A stretch of 64,000 bases of DNA from Bacteroidota bacterium (GTDB lineage: Bacteria > Bacteroidota > Bacteroidia > B-17B0 > Aurantibacillaceae). The notes under the pieces are model-generated. The model saw only the letters and a program-made list of their open reading frames with translations, had not been told where the DNA came from and made no database searches. Of the stretch, positions 44,227-52,268 are shown one piece after another (the stretch's first letter is position 1; the number at the start of each line of letters is the position of its first letter). A program made the translations under genes and the position numbers. Where the stretch lies: NCBI GenBank assembly GCA_021156365.1, contig JAJNDK010000002.1:124001-188000 (forward strand), written 5' to 3'.

Positions 44227-44242
44227 CCCGATAGCTATCGGG
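44227..44242. repeat. Palindrome CCCGATAGCTATCGGG, copy 4
   Basis: Exact 16-base palindrome in the spacer before the kinase operon. Confidence 0.9.
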
Positions 44243-44414
44243 ATGGTCAGCTAAAGGGTGCCGTTCTATAGGGATTCTTCATAAAATTTCGTTCCAGATT
44301 CAAGCCTTTTCGACCTGTTTTTCGGTCTGTTCAACAAAAACCCCGTTCCGGAGTCATCCTGGACCTTAATTTAGGTACGGATAATTGATTATTTTAGTCG
44401 GTCGGAACACTAAC

Positions 44415-46619
44415 ATGAACGCGAAATTAAAAGGACATACCAGGCTTATCATTATCACCAGTTCGCTGGCTACGATCCTATTGGTTCTTTTTATTGCGAT
44501 GAATGCCAACAGGTATATGTCCAGGATGTCGGAAAACAATACGAAGCTATACAACGCCTACCGTATCTCCGAGCTGATGAAATCGTTCAAAAGCAATATC
44601 AGCATCCTCGAAAACAAACAAAGAGGCTACCTCGTAACCGGGGATGGAAAATTCCTCGAAGAATACAAACTAAAAGAAACAGAGACTAAAACCTACCTGA
44701 AAAGCATGGAGAAATATTTTTCGGGTAAACCGGAAGAAGAATCTTTCTACAAGCTGAAGGAGCTTACCTACAAAAAACTGATGGAAGCCAAGGGCCTCGG
44801 TGGCCAAAGTACTATCGGTGTTCCGGGCAGTACTACAGAAACTGCAGGTACCGGGTTACAAACCATGAGCGACATCAACACCACCGTAGAAGCAATTAAC
44901 GAAAGTCTTTCGAAAACCACCAAGCAACTACTCAATAACAGTGTGGAATTTGTGGATGCATCCAAAAACTGGAGCTTGTTGGAAATTGCGATCGGTATCC
45001 TCATCGCACTTGCCGCCTCTGTTTTTTTGTTGAGAGACATCAACATCCGGAATAAGCTGGAAGAAGAGCTGCGCATCGCAAAGAAAAGAGCCGACGACAA
45101 CGCCCTGCTGAAAGAACAGTTTATGGCCAATATGAGCCACGAGATCCGCACGCCCATGAATGCCATTCTGGGATTTTCGGACCTGATGCAGAAGACCCGC
45201 CTGGATACAACACAGGGCGATTATATGCAGGCCATCAAAAAAAGCGGCAGCAATCTTTTGAACCTGATCAATGATATTCTTGATTTTTCGAAAATAGAAG
45301 CGGGACAGCTTTCCATAGAAAAAATTCCTTTCAGTGTGATAGAACTGCTGCAGACACTCCGGATTATGTTCGCTGAAAAAGCTGCTGCGAAAACGATCGG
45401 CTTTGAAGTGAAATACAATGAAAAGATGCCCCGCCTTGTGTTCGGAGATCCGACCCGCCTGAACCAGATCCTCGTAAACCTGGTAAACAATGCTATTAAG
45501 TTCACTTCCAAAGGAAATGTATCTCTAAGCTGCGAAATACGTTCCATTGAGCACGATATTGTACAACTGGTATTCCGTGTGAAAGATTCGGGGATTGGTA
45601 TTCCAAAAGATAAGCAGGAAAGTGTTTTTGAGCGTTTCAACCAGGGCAATAAAGAAACAACGCGGATGTACGGTGGCACCGGGCTCGGGCTTGCGATCGT
45701 AAAGAACCTGGTCGCCCTGCAGAACGGAACTATCCTATTAAAAAGTAAAGAAGGCGAAGGCTCGGAATTTATTGTTTCCCTGAGTTATCCCGTAGCCTAT
45801 GAATCCGAAGAAGCTCCTTCGACTGAATATAGTATCGGATTAAAAATACCAGGAAACAGATCGGTGCTGCTGACAGAAGACAATGAACTGAACCAGCAAC
45901 TGGCGACCAATTACCTGGAAGGTTTCGGACTGCAGGTAGAAATCGCAGAGAACGGGCAGATCGCACTCGAAAAAGCTTCCTTGAAAAAATACGATCTCAT
46001 CCTGATGGACATACAAATGCCGGTGATGGATGGATACATGGCTTCAAAAAAGATCAGGGAAGAATTGCGCTACGCTGGCCCCGTGATCGCAATGACTGCC
46101 CACAGCATAGCAGGTGAAAAAGAAAAATGCCTTAGCTTCGGTATGAATGATTATATCTCAAAACCTTTCAAAGAACGGGAGCTTTTCAATGTTATTGCGA
46201 AGCACATTTCTTCCGGTGATCCAACTGAAGTAAAAAAAGAAAACACAAGGTATTCTACCACTGATGAAAATGAAACCGTTGTAGATCACAACGAGCTGAT
46301 GCAGCTGGCACGTGGTAACCATACATTTCTAAAAGATATTTCCGAAACCTTTATCCAACAAAACAGGAACGATATAAAAATGATGGAAGAAGCCTTAGCT
46401 AAAGAAAATTTTGAGAGCATCCAATCCATTGCACACCGGATGAAAACATCCATGGGTTTTATGGGCATGCGAAAATTCCTGGGATTGCTGGATGAAGTGG
46501 AAATGGGTGCTGAAAAAAAAGTTACCATAGAAACACTGAGATCAGCTTTTGTGCAGCTGAAAGACATTTCACAAAAGGCCTGCATGGAATTCGAAGAACT
46601 TATTAAAACATTAGCATGA
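44415..46619 (+). CDS. Hybrid histidine kinase: CHASE3-like, HisKA, HATPase, receiver, HPt
   Basis: Membrane sensor kinase with an internal phosphorelay. The ATG at 44415 (MNAKLKGHTR) is preferred over a TTG 10 codons earlier. Domains: helix 1 (about residues 10-28), CHASE3-like helical sensor (KQRGYLVTGDGKFLEEYK, about 62-79), helix 2 (about 195-215), HisKA with His242 in MSHEIRTPMNAI, HATPase (LVNLVNNAIKFTSKG; MYGGTGLGLAIVKNL), receiver with Asp532 in LMDIQMPVMDG, and a C-terminal HPt with His674 in IAHRMKTSMGFM. Its TGA overlaps the next ATG (ATGA), so kinase and PqqD-like protein are coupled. First gene of the 7.7-kb operon. Confidence 0.94.
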   Translation: MNAKLKGHTRLIIITSSLATILLVLFIAMNANRYMSRMSENNTKLYNAYRISELMKSFKSNISILENKQRGYLVTGDGKFLEEYKLKETETKTYLKSMEKYFSGKPEEESFYKLKELTYKKLMEAKGLGGQSTIGVPGSTTETAGTGLQTMSDINTTVEAINESLSKTTKQLLNNSVEFVDASKNWSLLEIAIGILIALAASVFLLRDINIRNKLEEELRIAKKRADDNALLKEQFMANMSHEIRTPMNAILGFSDLMQKTRLDTTQGDYMQAIKKSGSNLLNLINDILDFSKIEAGQLSIEKIPFSVIELLQTLRIMFAEKAAAKTIGFEVKYNEKMPRLVFGDPTRLNQILVNLVNNAIKFTSKGNVSLSCEIRSIEHDIVQLVFRVKDSGIGIPKDKQESVFERFNQGNKETTRMYGGTGLGLAIVKNLVALQNGTILLKSKEGEGSEFIVSLSYPVAYESEEAPSTEYSIGLKIPGNRSVLLTEDNELNQQLATNYLEGFGLQVEIAENGQIALEKASLKKYDLILMDIQMPVMDGYMASKKIREELRYAGPVIAMTAHSIAGEKEKCLSFGMNDYISKPFKERELFNVIAKHISSGDPTEVKKENTRYSTTDENETVVDHNELMQLARGNHTFLKDISETFIQQNRNDIKMMEEALAKENFESIQSIAHRMKTSMGFMGMRKFLGLLDEVEMGAEKKVTIETLRSAFVQLKDISQKACMEFEELIKTLA

Positions 46620-46864
46620 AGATCAAAAAAAATATTGCCCTTAGCGACACCGGCTTCGTATTCGATCCTTCCACCGGAAATTCCTTTTCTGCCAATCCCA
46701 TTGGGATGGAGATCATCCGGCAGATCAGGGAAGGAAAAACACAGGAACAGATCGCCGAACATATATTAAAAACCTATCAGACAGATGCAGGTACATTCGA
46801 AAAAGACTATCACGATTTTTTGAATATGCTGAACCGTTTCAGGCTTACAGAGAATATTCAATGA
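46616..46864 (+). CDS. PqqD-like protein (RiPP recognition element)
   Basis: An 82-residue protein of the PqqD family, the wing-helix domains that bind leader peptides for modifying enzymes. Key positions: the strand pair around DTGFVFDPSTGNSFSANPIG (about residues 11-30), the helix GMEIIRQIREGKTQEQIAEHI (cut; about 30-50) and the closing DYHDFLNMLNRFRL. It overlaps both neighbours by 4 bases (ATGA), the kinase before and the ATP-grasp gene after. No separate precursor peptide gene is visible; the nearest leader-like sequence is the N-terminus of the decarboxylase at 47920. Confidence 0.85.
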   Translation: MKIKKNIALSDTGFVFDPSTGNSFSANPIGMEIIRQIREGKTQEQIAEHILKTYQTDAGTFEKDYHDFLNMLNRFRLTENIQ

Positions 46865-47910
46865 GCAAACCGAAATTACATATTGCAGTCACCGGCCTCA
46901 ATGCCATCGACAGTCCCGGGCCGGGAATAGCTGTGATACGGGCCTTAAAGGAAAGCCTTCTCTTTGATGCACGGATCATTGGTTTGTGTTATGAATCGCT
47001 GGAACCGGGTATTTATATGCATGAGCTGGTAGACAGAACCTACAAGCTACCACCACCTGCAGCAGGTAAGGATGCCCTGCTCAAAAGACTGGAGCAGATC
47101 CATAGCGAAGAACGCATTGATGTCATTATTCCGAATTTCGATGCAGAGCTTTTTAGCTTTATTCAACTGGCCGATCAGCTGAAAACAGCCATGAATATTC
47201 ATACTTTCCTTCCTACCACCGAACAATTTGAAGCAAGGCATAAAGTGAACCTGGCCGACTATGGAAAAAAACACGGGATCCTTGTTCCGGAAAGTAAAGT
47301 GATCTTTACGCTACACGAGCTATACCAGGCGCAGGATGTATTCAATTATCCGTTCGTTGTAAAGGGAAAATTCTATGACGCCTCTATTGTATACAATCGC
47401 GAACAGGCCACAGCAGCCTTCCACAAGATCAGCGCCAAATGGGGATTACCGATCATCCTGCAGGAATTTATTTCAGGAGAGGAAGTGAATGTGACAGCCA
47501 TAGGTGATGGAAAAGGAAATACGATCGGCGCCGTTCCGATGAAAAAACAATACATCACCGACAAGGGAAAAGCCTGGGCCGGTATCTCCATTGACGATAA
47601 TAAGCTGCTTGACATGACGCACACATTGATACAATCGACAAAATGGCGAGGCGGCATGGAACTGGAGATCGTAAAAACCGAAGAAGATGAATATTATCTT
47701 CTGGAGATCAATCCGCGTTTTCCTGCCTGGGTTTACCTGGCCGTAGGTTGCGGGCAGAATCATCCGGAAGCATTGGTACGGCTGGCGATGGGAGAAGAGG
47801 TGGAGACATGGTCAGCTTACGCTATCGGTAAATTATTTATTCGTTATTCCTACGATATGATCGTTAACCTGGACGAATTTGAAAAGATCTGCACTTTAGG
47901 AAAGCTTTAA
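46861..47910 (+). CDS. ATP-grasp ligase, CarB-like
   Basis: Probably forms an acyl-phosphate and joins a carboxylate to an amine or similar group; substrate unknown. The pre-ATP-grasp domain is at about residues 1-110 (IAVTGLNAIDSPGPGIAVIRAL). ATP-binding pieces are YPFVVKGKFYDASIV (about 161-175), LQEFISGEEVNV (about 200-211) and the metal-site LEIVKTEEDEYYLLEINPRF (about 273-292) with the final E-x-N-x-R set. Length (349) is short, as in peptide- or amino-acid-modifying members. It overlaps the PqqD-like gene by 4 bases and ends 9 bases before the decarboxylase. Confidence 0.88.
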   Translation: MSKPKLHIAVTGLNAIDSPGPGIAVIRALKESLLFDARIIGLCYESLEPGIYMHELVDRTYKLPPPAAGKDALLKRLEQIHSEERIDVIIPNFDAELFSFIQLADQLKTAMNIHTFLPTTEQFEARHKVNLADYGKKHGILVPESKVIFTLHELYQAQDVFNYPFVVKGKFYDASIVYNREQATAAFHKISAKWGLPIILQEFISGEEVNVTAIGDGKGNTIGAVPMKKQYITDKGKAWAGISIDDNKLLDMTHTLIQSTKWRGGMELEIVKTEEDEYYLLEINPRFPAWVYLAVGCGQNHPEALVRLAMGEEVETWSAYAIGKLFIRYSYDMIVNLDEFEKICTLGKL

Positions 47911-47919
47911 GATACATAT

Positions 47920-49278
47920 ATGAAAAAACTGCAATATGAAAGACCGGTGATCCAGAAGCTGAATACAGGGCTCACCAATAAGTTCGGCACCCGTACAGAA
48001 TCCGATCCTGTGACACATATCGATGACCTGGCGGTAGAAAAGCTGATCGCTCAATTCGGTTCCCCGCTTTTTGTGCTGTCCGAACAAACGATCCGCTCTG
48101 CATTCAGGGATGCTTCACGTGCATTTAAGAACCGGTATCCCAAAGTGCAATTTGCCTGGTCCTACAAAACAAATTACATCAGCGCCGTATGTAATGTATT
48201 TCACCAGGAAGGATCCTGGGCAGAAGTGGTTTCCGGCTTTGAATATGAAAAAGCGCTGGCAAACGGTGTTCCCGGCAACAAGATCATTTTCAACGGGCCG
48301 GATAAAAGTGAGAACGATCTGAAACAGGCGATCACCAACGATTCGCTTATCCACATCGATCATATGGACGAGCTGTATATGCTGAAAGACATTGCTGCAG
48401 CAGCCAATAAAAAACCACGTGTTGCCATCCGGGTAAATATGGATACGGGCATTTTTCCGGCATGGGATCGCTTTGGCTTTAACTATGAGAACGGTGAAGC
48501 GATGGAAGCAGTCAGTAAGATCTGCAACGACACGCAACTTTCACTGGTCGGATTACATTGCCACATTGGTACCTTCATGATGTCAACAAGCGCATACGGC
48601 ATTGCTGCAAAAAAACTTTCTGAATTTGCACTGAACATCCGGAAAAAATTCAACAGGAACATCGAATACATTGATATGGGCGGTGGCTTTGCTTCCAAAA
48701 ACACGCTGAAAGGATCTTTCTTACCAGGTACGGATGCTTCACCCACATTTGATCAATATGCAGAGGCCATTTGCGAATCACTTTTAAATGCAGGCTTCAC
48801 ACAGGAAAACCTGCCACTGCTGATCCTCGAAACAGGAAGAGCGCTGGTAGATGAAGCAGGCTACCTGTTAGGGTCCGTGATCTCCAACAAACGCCTGTCG
48901 GACGGAAGGCGCGCAACTATTATGGATTTTGGTGTGAACATTCTTTTCACCTCTTTCTGGTACGATCATAAGATCAGTCCCGCACAATCGTTCGGCAGTC
49001 ATCACGAAGATACTGTGCTCTATGGTCCGCTTTGTATGAACATCGATATGCTGCGTGAGAACATTCCTTTCCCCCCACTAAAAAAGAACGACAAAGTGGT
49101 GGTGCATACTGTAGGTGCATACAACATGACACAATGGATGCAATTTATTTCCATGCGTCCTGCCGTGGTAATGATCGGAACGGATGGCAAAGTAAATCTC
49201 ATCCGCCGCCGCGAAACCATCCAAAGCATCCAGCATGAAGAAGAGATGCCCCTTTACCTGAAAAATTTTAAACTCTAA
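47920..49278 (+). CDS. Fold-type III PLP decarboxylase with a leader-like N-terminal tail
   Basis: Relative of diaminopimelate and ornithine/arginine decarboxylases. The PLP lysine is Lys83 in WSYKTN. Further motifs: GLHCHIGT (about 212-219, the H-x-G-[ST] site), the phosphate loop DMGGGF (about 250), ETGRALV in place of EPGR (about 306), and GPLCMNID with Cys372, which replaces the usual C-[DE]-x-x-D site. The first ~23 residues, MKKLQYERPVIQKLNTGLTN, precede the barrel and resemble the leader of RiPP precursors (YxxP...L). The substrate amino acid is unknown. The 9-base gap to the ATP-grasp gene and the 3-base gap to the next gene indicate one operon. Confidence 0.88.
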   Translation: MKKLQYERPVIQKLNTGLTNKFGTRTESDPVTHIDDLAVEKLIAQFGSPLFVLSEQTIRSAFRDASRAFKNRYPKVQFAWSYKTNYISAVCNVFHQEGSWAEVVSGFEYEKALANGVPGNKIIFNGPDKSENDLKQAITNDSLIHIDHMDELYMLKDIAAAANKKPRVAIRVNMDTGIFPAWDRFGFNYENGEAMEAVSKICNDTQLSLVGLHCHIGTFMMSTSAYGIAAKKLSEFALNIRKKFNRNIEYIDMGGGFASKNTLKGSFLPGTDASPTFDQYAEAICESLLNAGFTQENLPLLILETGRALVDEAGYLLGSVISNKRLSDGRRATIMDFGVNILFTSFWYDHKISPAQSFGSHHEDTVLYGPLCMNIDMLRENIPFPPLKKNDKVVVHTVGAYNMTQWMQFISMRPAVVMIGTDGKVNLIRRRETIQSIQHEEEMPLYLKNFKL

Positions 49279-49281
49279 ACC

Positions 49282-51435
49282 TTGAACCAGGAACTACGGA
49301 AAATAAAAGACGGTTTGTTGTGCAGTTACGGACAGGTGTTCTTTTCGGACAATCCCTGGTTTGCTGGATTGCTGATTGCTGCTTCTCTTATCGATCCGCA
49401 GGTAGGGTTTTCCGGCATGCTGAGCGTTGTAGTTGCATTGCTTTTCGCTATGGTGGTCGGATTAAACAAAACAAGTATAAGTAAAGGCATCTACACGTAC
49501 AATGTATTGCTGACCGGTTTTGCTATGGGTGCGTATTTCGAATGTACCCTTCCTTTTATCGGCATCCTGTGTATGGCCTCACTACTCACTCTTTTTATCA
49601 GCGTGTGCCTGTCCGGACTGATGGCAAAATACAGGCTCCCTTTCCTGAGTCTTCCTTTTGTGTTAAGCGTTTGGATCCTTTTACTGAATACACGCAGCTT
49701 TGACGTTCAGGTGCTTTTGCCCAGGAATGTTTTTATACATGACAGCGGATGGAACAGCTTTGTGTTCTCTATCGATTTCTACCTGGAAAGTTTGAATCTT
49801 CCCGGTATACTTATTATTTACCTGAAGGCGATGGGCAGCATTTTCTTCCAGCACAGCCTCCTCGCTGGCATATTGATAACGATCGGTCTTCTCATCCATT
49901 CACGTATTACCTTCGCGCTTTCGTGGCTGGGTTTTGCTACAGGATTTTTATTTTTCCGGTATGTGCAAGGCAATATGATCAGCGCCGATTATGAAACGGT
50001 GAGCTTCAATTATATTTTCACAGCTATTGCGCTCGGTGGATTTTTTTACATTCCTTCCGCGGCCGGATTCCTACTGGTCCTTTTCTCTACATGCATTACA
50101 GGTCTCCTGATCACAGCTATTAATAAAATGACAGGCGTGTGGCTTCTTCCTGCTTATTCCCTGCCCTTTTCAGCTGCTACGATACTGCTCATCGCCGTGT
50201 TGAATAACCGGCTTACTTATAAATACCTGCACCCTGCTTTTTACCAGCAATATTCACCGGAGAAAAATCTATATGCTTTTCATATTTACATGGGGCGTTT
50301 CAGTAAAAATGTATTCACCGCCATTCAGCTTCCTTTTTTCGGTGAGTGGACGGTCTCCCAGGGCCATTCGGGAGCCATCACGCATAAAGATGATTTCCGG
50401 TATGCCTGGGATTTCGTAGTGACGGATGAACACAGTAAAACATTCCGGCTTCCGGGAAAAACCATTTCCGATTTTTATTGTTATGGTCTTCCCATCACCG
50501 CCCCTGCAGATGGACAGGTGGTAACGATCCTGAACGGGATCGACGACAATGCAGTGGGAGGAGTAAACCTGAACGAGAACTGGGGCAATAGCATTGTATT
50601 AAAACATTCCGAATTTTTGTACAGCAAGATCAGTCACATTAAAAACGATAGCTTCAAAGTGAAAGAAGGTGACCATGTGAAACGAGGCGACCTGATCGCT
50701 AACTGTGGCAATTCCGGTCGTTCGCCTGAGCCACATATTCACTTTCAGCTGCAGGAAAGCGCCTATATTGGTGCAGCTACCATCAGGTATCCACTTAGTC
50801 ATTATGTAGTGAAAACACCGGCTGGCAATGAGCACCGGTCGTTTGAGCATCCGAAAGAAAACGAGATCCTGTTCAGGCCAGTTGCCAATGCTGCGGTGAA
50901 AAAAGCATTTGAATTTATTCCAGGTATGAAATTTCGTTTCGAAACAGACCGATCCGGGATCAAATGTACAGAAAGCTGGGAAGTGATAACCGACAGCAGC
51001 AATGCGTCGTATATCTATTGCAGGGAAACCGGTTCTTCTGCCTGGTTTACTTATGATGATACGGTTTTCTATTTCACTTCCTTTTCAGGAGACAAAAAAT
51101 CCCTGCTCTTTTATTTTTACCTCGCAGCCTACAAGGTATTCTTTAGTCCCGAAGCATCGCTTGTTGTAAAAGATAGTTTACCGGCAGAACTGTTTTCCGG
51201 CAAGGCTAAAAAATGGTTGATGGATTTTATTTCACCTTTTTACATTTTTAAAGGCCCGGTATTTTCGTCACAATTCATTCATGATCCATTGGCGGAGCCC
51301 GGTTCTGTCACTATTGCTTCACGTGCGGGGATCAACGGGACAAGGATCTCTTTCGGGATCAGCCTGCAGGATAATAAATTGAATACACTAAAAGTCATGT
51401 TCAGCGATCAGTGCATATACGCACGATCTGTATAA
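49282..51435 (+). CDS. Urea-transporter-like membrane domain fused to an M23 peptidase
   Basis: Two-part protein of 717 residues. Residues about 20-315 hold eight to ten membrane helices with urea-transporter features (the long hydrophobic repeats and NVLLTGFAMGAYF near residue 74). A cytoplasmic or periplasmic M23-type domain follows from about 350: THKDDFRYAWDF (His368 and Asp378 as probable zinc ligands), APADGQVV, VKEGDHVKRGDLIANCGNSG and PHIHFQL (His484). The last ~170 residues are beta-rich and unrecognised. It starts with TTG, 3 bases after the decarboxylase stop. The transported solute may not be urea. Confidence 0.82.
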   Translation: MNQELRKIKDGLLCSYGQVFFSDNPWFAGLLIAASLIDPQVGFSGMLSVVVALLFAMVVGLNKTSISKGIYTYNVLLTGFAMGAYFECTLPFIGILCMASLLTLFISVCLSGLMAKYRLPFLSLPFVLSVWILLLNTRSFDVQVLLPRNVFIHDSGWNSFVFSIDFYLESLNLPGILIIYLKAMGSIFFQHSLLAGILITIGLLIHSRITFALSWLGFATGFLFFRYVQGNMISADYETVSFNYIFTAIALGGFFYIPSAAGFLLVLFSTCITGLLITAINKMTGVWLLPAYSLPFSAATILLIAVLNNRLTYKYLHPAFYQQYSPEKNLYAFHIYMGRFSKNVFTAIQLPFFGEWTVSQGHSGAITHKDDFRYAWDFVVTDEHSKTFRLPGKTISDFYCYGLPITAPADGQVVTILNGIDDNAVGGVNLNENWGNSIVLKHSEFLYSKISHIKNDSFKVKEGDHVKRGDLIANCGNSGRSPEPHIHFQLQESAYIGAATIRYPLSHYVVKTPAGNEHRSFEHPKENEILFRPVANAAVKKAFEFIPGMKFRFETDRSGIKCTESWEVITDSSNASYIYCRETGSSAWFTYDDTVFYFTSFSGDKKSLLFYFYLAAYKVFFSPEASLVVKDSLPAELFSGKAKKWLMDFISPFYIFKGPVFSSQFIHDPLAEPGSVTIASRAGINGTRISFGISLQDNKLNTLKVMFSDQCIYARSV

Positions 51436-51457
51436 TCAATACCTAAACTACTGTCCT

Positions 51458-52153
51458 ATGATAAAAGCAATAGCCATCGACGACGAACTGATCGCGACAA
51501 AAGTGATCGAAAATTTCTGCAAGGAGATCGACTTTATCGAACTGGAAAAAACATTCAATGAATCGAAAGAAGGATTAAAGTACCTCAACAAATTCCCTGT
51601 CGATCTTGTGTTCCTCGATATTGAAATGCCTGGTCTCAATGGTATTGAACTGTATAAAAAACTGAAGCAGGATACATTAGTGATCTTTATTACTTCCCGT
51701 GCTGATTATGCAGTGGAAGGCTTTAACCTGCAGGCAACAGATTACCTTGTGAAACCATTTACCTTCGAGCGTTTTGTACAAGCAGTGAAAAGGGCGAATG
51801 AGCTGCTGAATTTCCAGTCGCAAAAACCGGGTGCAGACAACAAACATATTTTTATACGTGCCGATTTCAGTTTGGTGAAGATCGCCCTCGATGATATTGA
51901 TTATATCGAAGGCCTGGATGACTACCTCCGCATCCACCTGCACAATCAGAAAAGCCTGATAGCACGAATGACACTTAAAAAAATGCTGGAAAAACTTCCA
52001 GGTGCTGATTTCTTGCGGATCCATCGTTCCTTTATTATTCCACTCAAAAAGATAGAGCGCATCAAAACAAGAGTGATCACTGTGGTGGGCAAAGAGCTGC
52101 CGGTAGGTCAAAGCTATGAGGAAGAAGTAGCGAAAGTGCTAAGCTCTAAATAA
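51458..52153 (+). CDS. LytTR family response regulator (second)
   Basis: Two-component regulator closing the operon. The receiver (residues 1-118) has AIAIDDE, the phospho-acceptor Asp54 in LVFLDIEMPG and K in YLVKPFTFE. The LytTR domain (about 130-231) has FIRADFSLVKIALDDIDYIE, DDYLRIHL, FLRIHRSFIIPL and LPVGQSYEEEV. It is similar in layout to the regulator at 43406. It lies 22 bases after the transporter-peptidase gene and 5 bases before a strong terminator, so the hybrid kinase at the operon head is its probable partner. Confidence 0.93.
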   Translation: MIKAIAIDDELIATKVIENFCKEIDFIELEKTFNESKEGLKYLNKFPVDLVFLDIEMPGLNGIELYKKLKQDTLVIFITSRADYAVEGFNLQATDYLVKPFTFERFVQAVKRANELLNFQSQKPGADNKHIFIRADFSLVKIALDDIDYIEGLDDYLRIHLHNQKSLIARMTLKKMLEKLPGADFLRIHRSFIIPLKKIERIKTRVITVVGKELPVGQSYEEEVAKVLSSK

Positions 52154-52158
52154 CATGA

Positions 52159-52192
52159 AAAAGCCCCCTGACGATCCTGTCAGGGGGCTTTT
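52159..52192 (+). terminator. Strong terminator of the kinase-decarboxylase-LytTR operon
   Basis: A 14-bp stem (AAAAGCCCCCTGAC with GTCAGGGGGCTTTT) and a 6-base loop. The core CCTGACGATCCTGTCAGG differs by one base from the typA terminator core at 15705. Confidence 0.95.
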
Positions 52193-52268
52193 CATTAACT
52201 AAACAAAAGGTAATTAGTTCATAGGAGTGTTTGTTCGCTGCGGTGATATTCACCGCGACGATAATAGA

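Larger units (their letters stand above)
44096..44414. other. Non-coding spacer upstream of the kinase operon
   Basis: 319 bases without a gene. It holds a copy of the CAGACACGGATT/ACAGATTACGCAGAT element (44118-44148), an exact copy of the 16-base palindrome (44227-44242), and an AT-rich end. Near 44314 CGACC and GGTCG-like pieces form a small inverted repeat, and ACCTTAATTTAGGT (44362-44375) is another, 40 bases before the kinase ATG. These could be operators, but no LytTR-type direct repeat is convincing. Confidence 0.5.

Noticed and set aside
44314-44375. Possible LytTR operator before the kinase operon
   Set aside because: Two CTGTT repeats lie only 12 bases apart start to start, not the 21-22 expected for paired LytTR sites; the inverted repeats are short.
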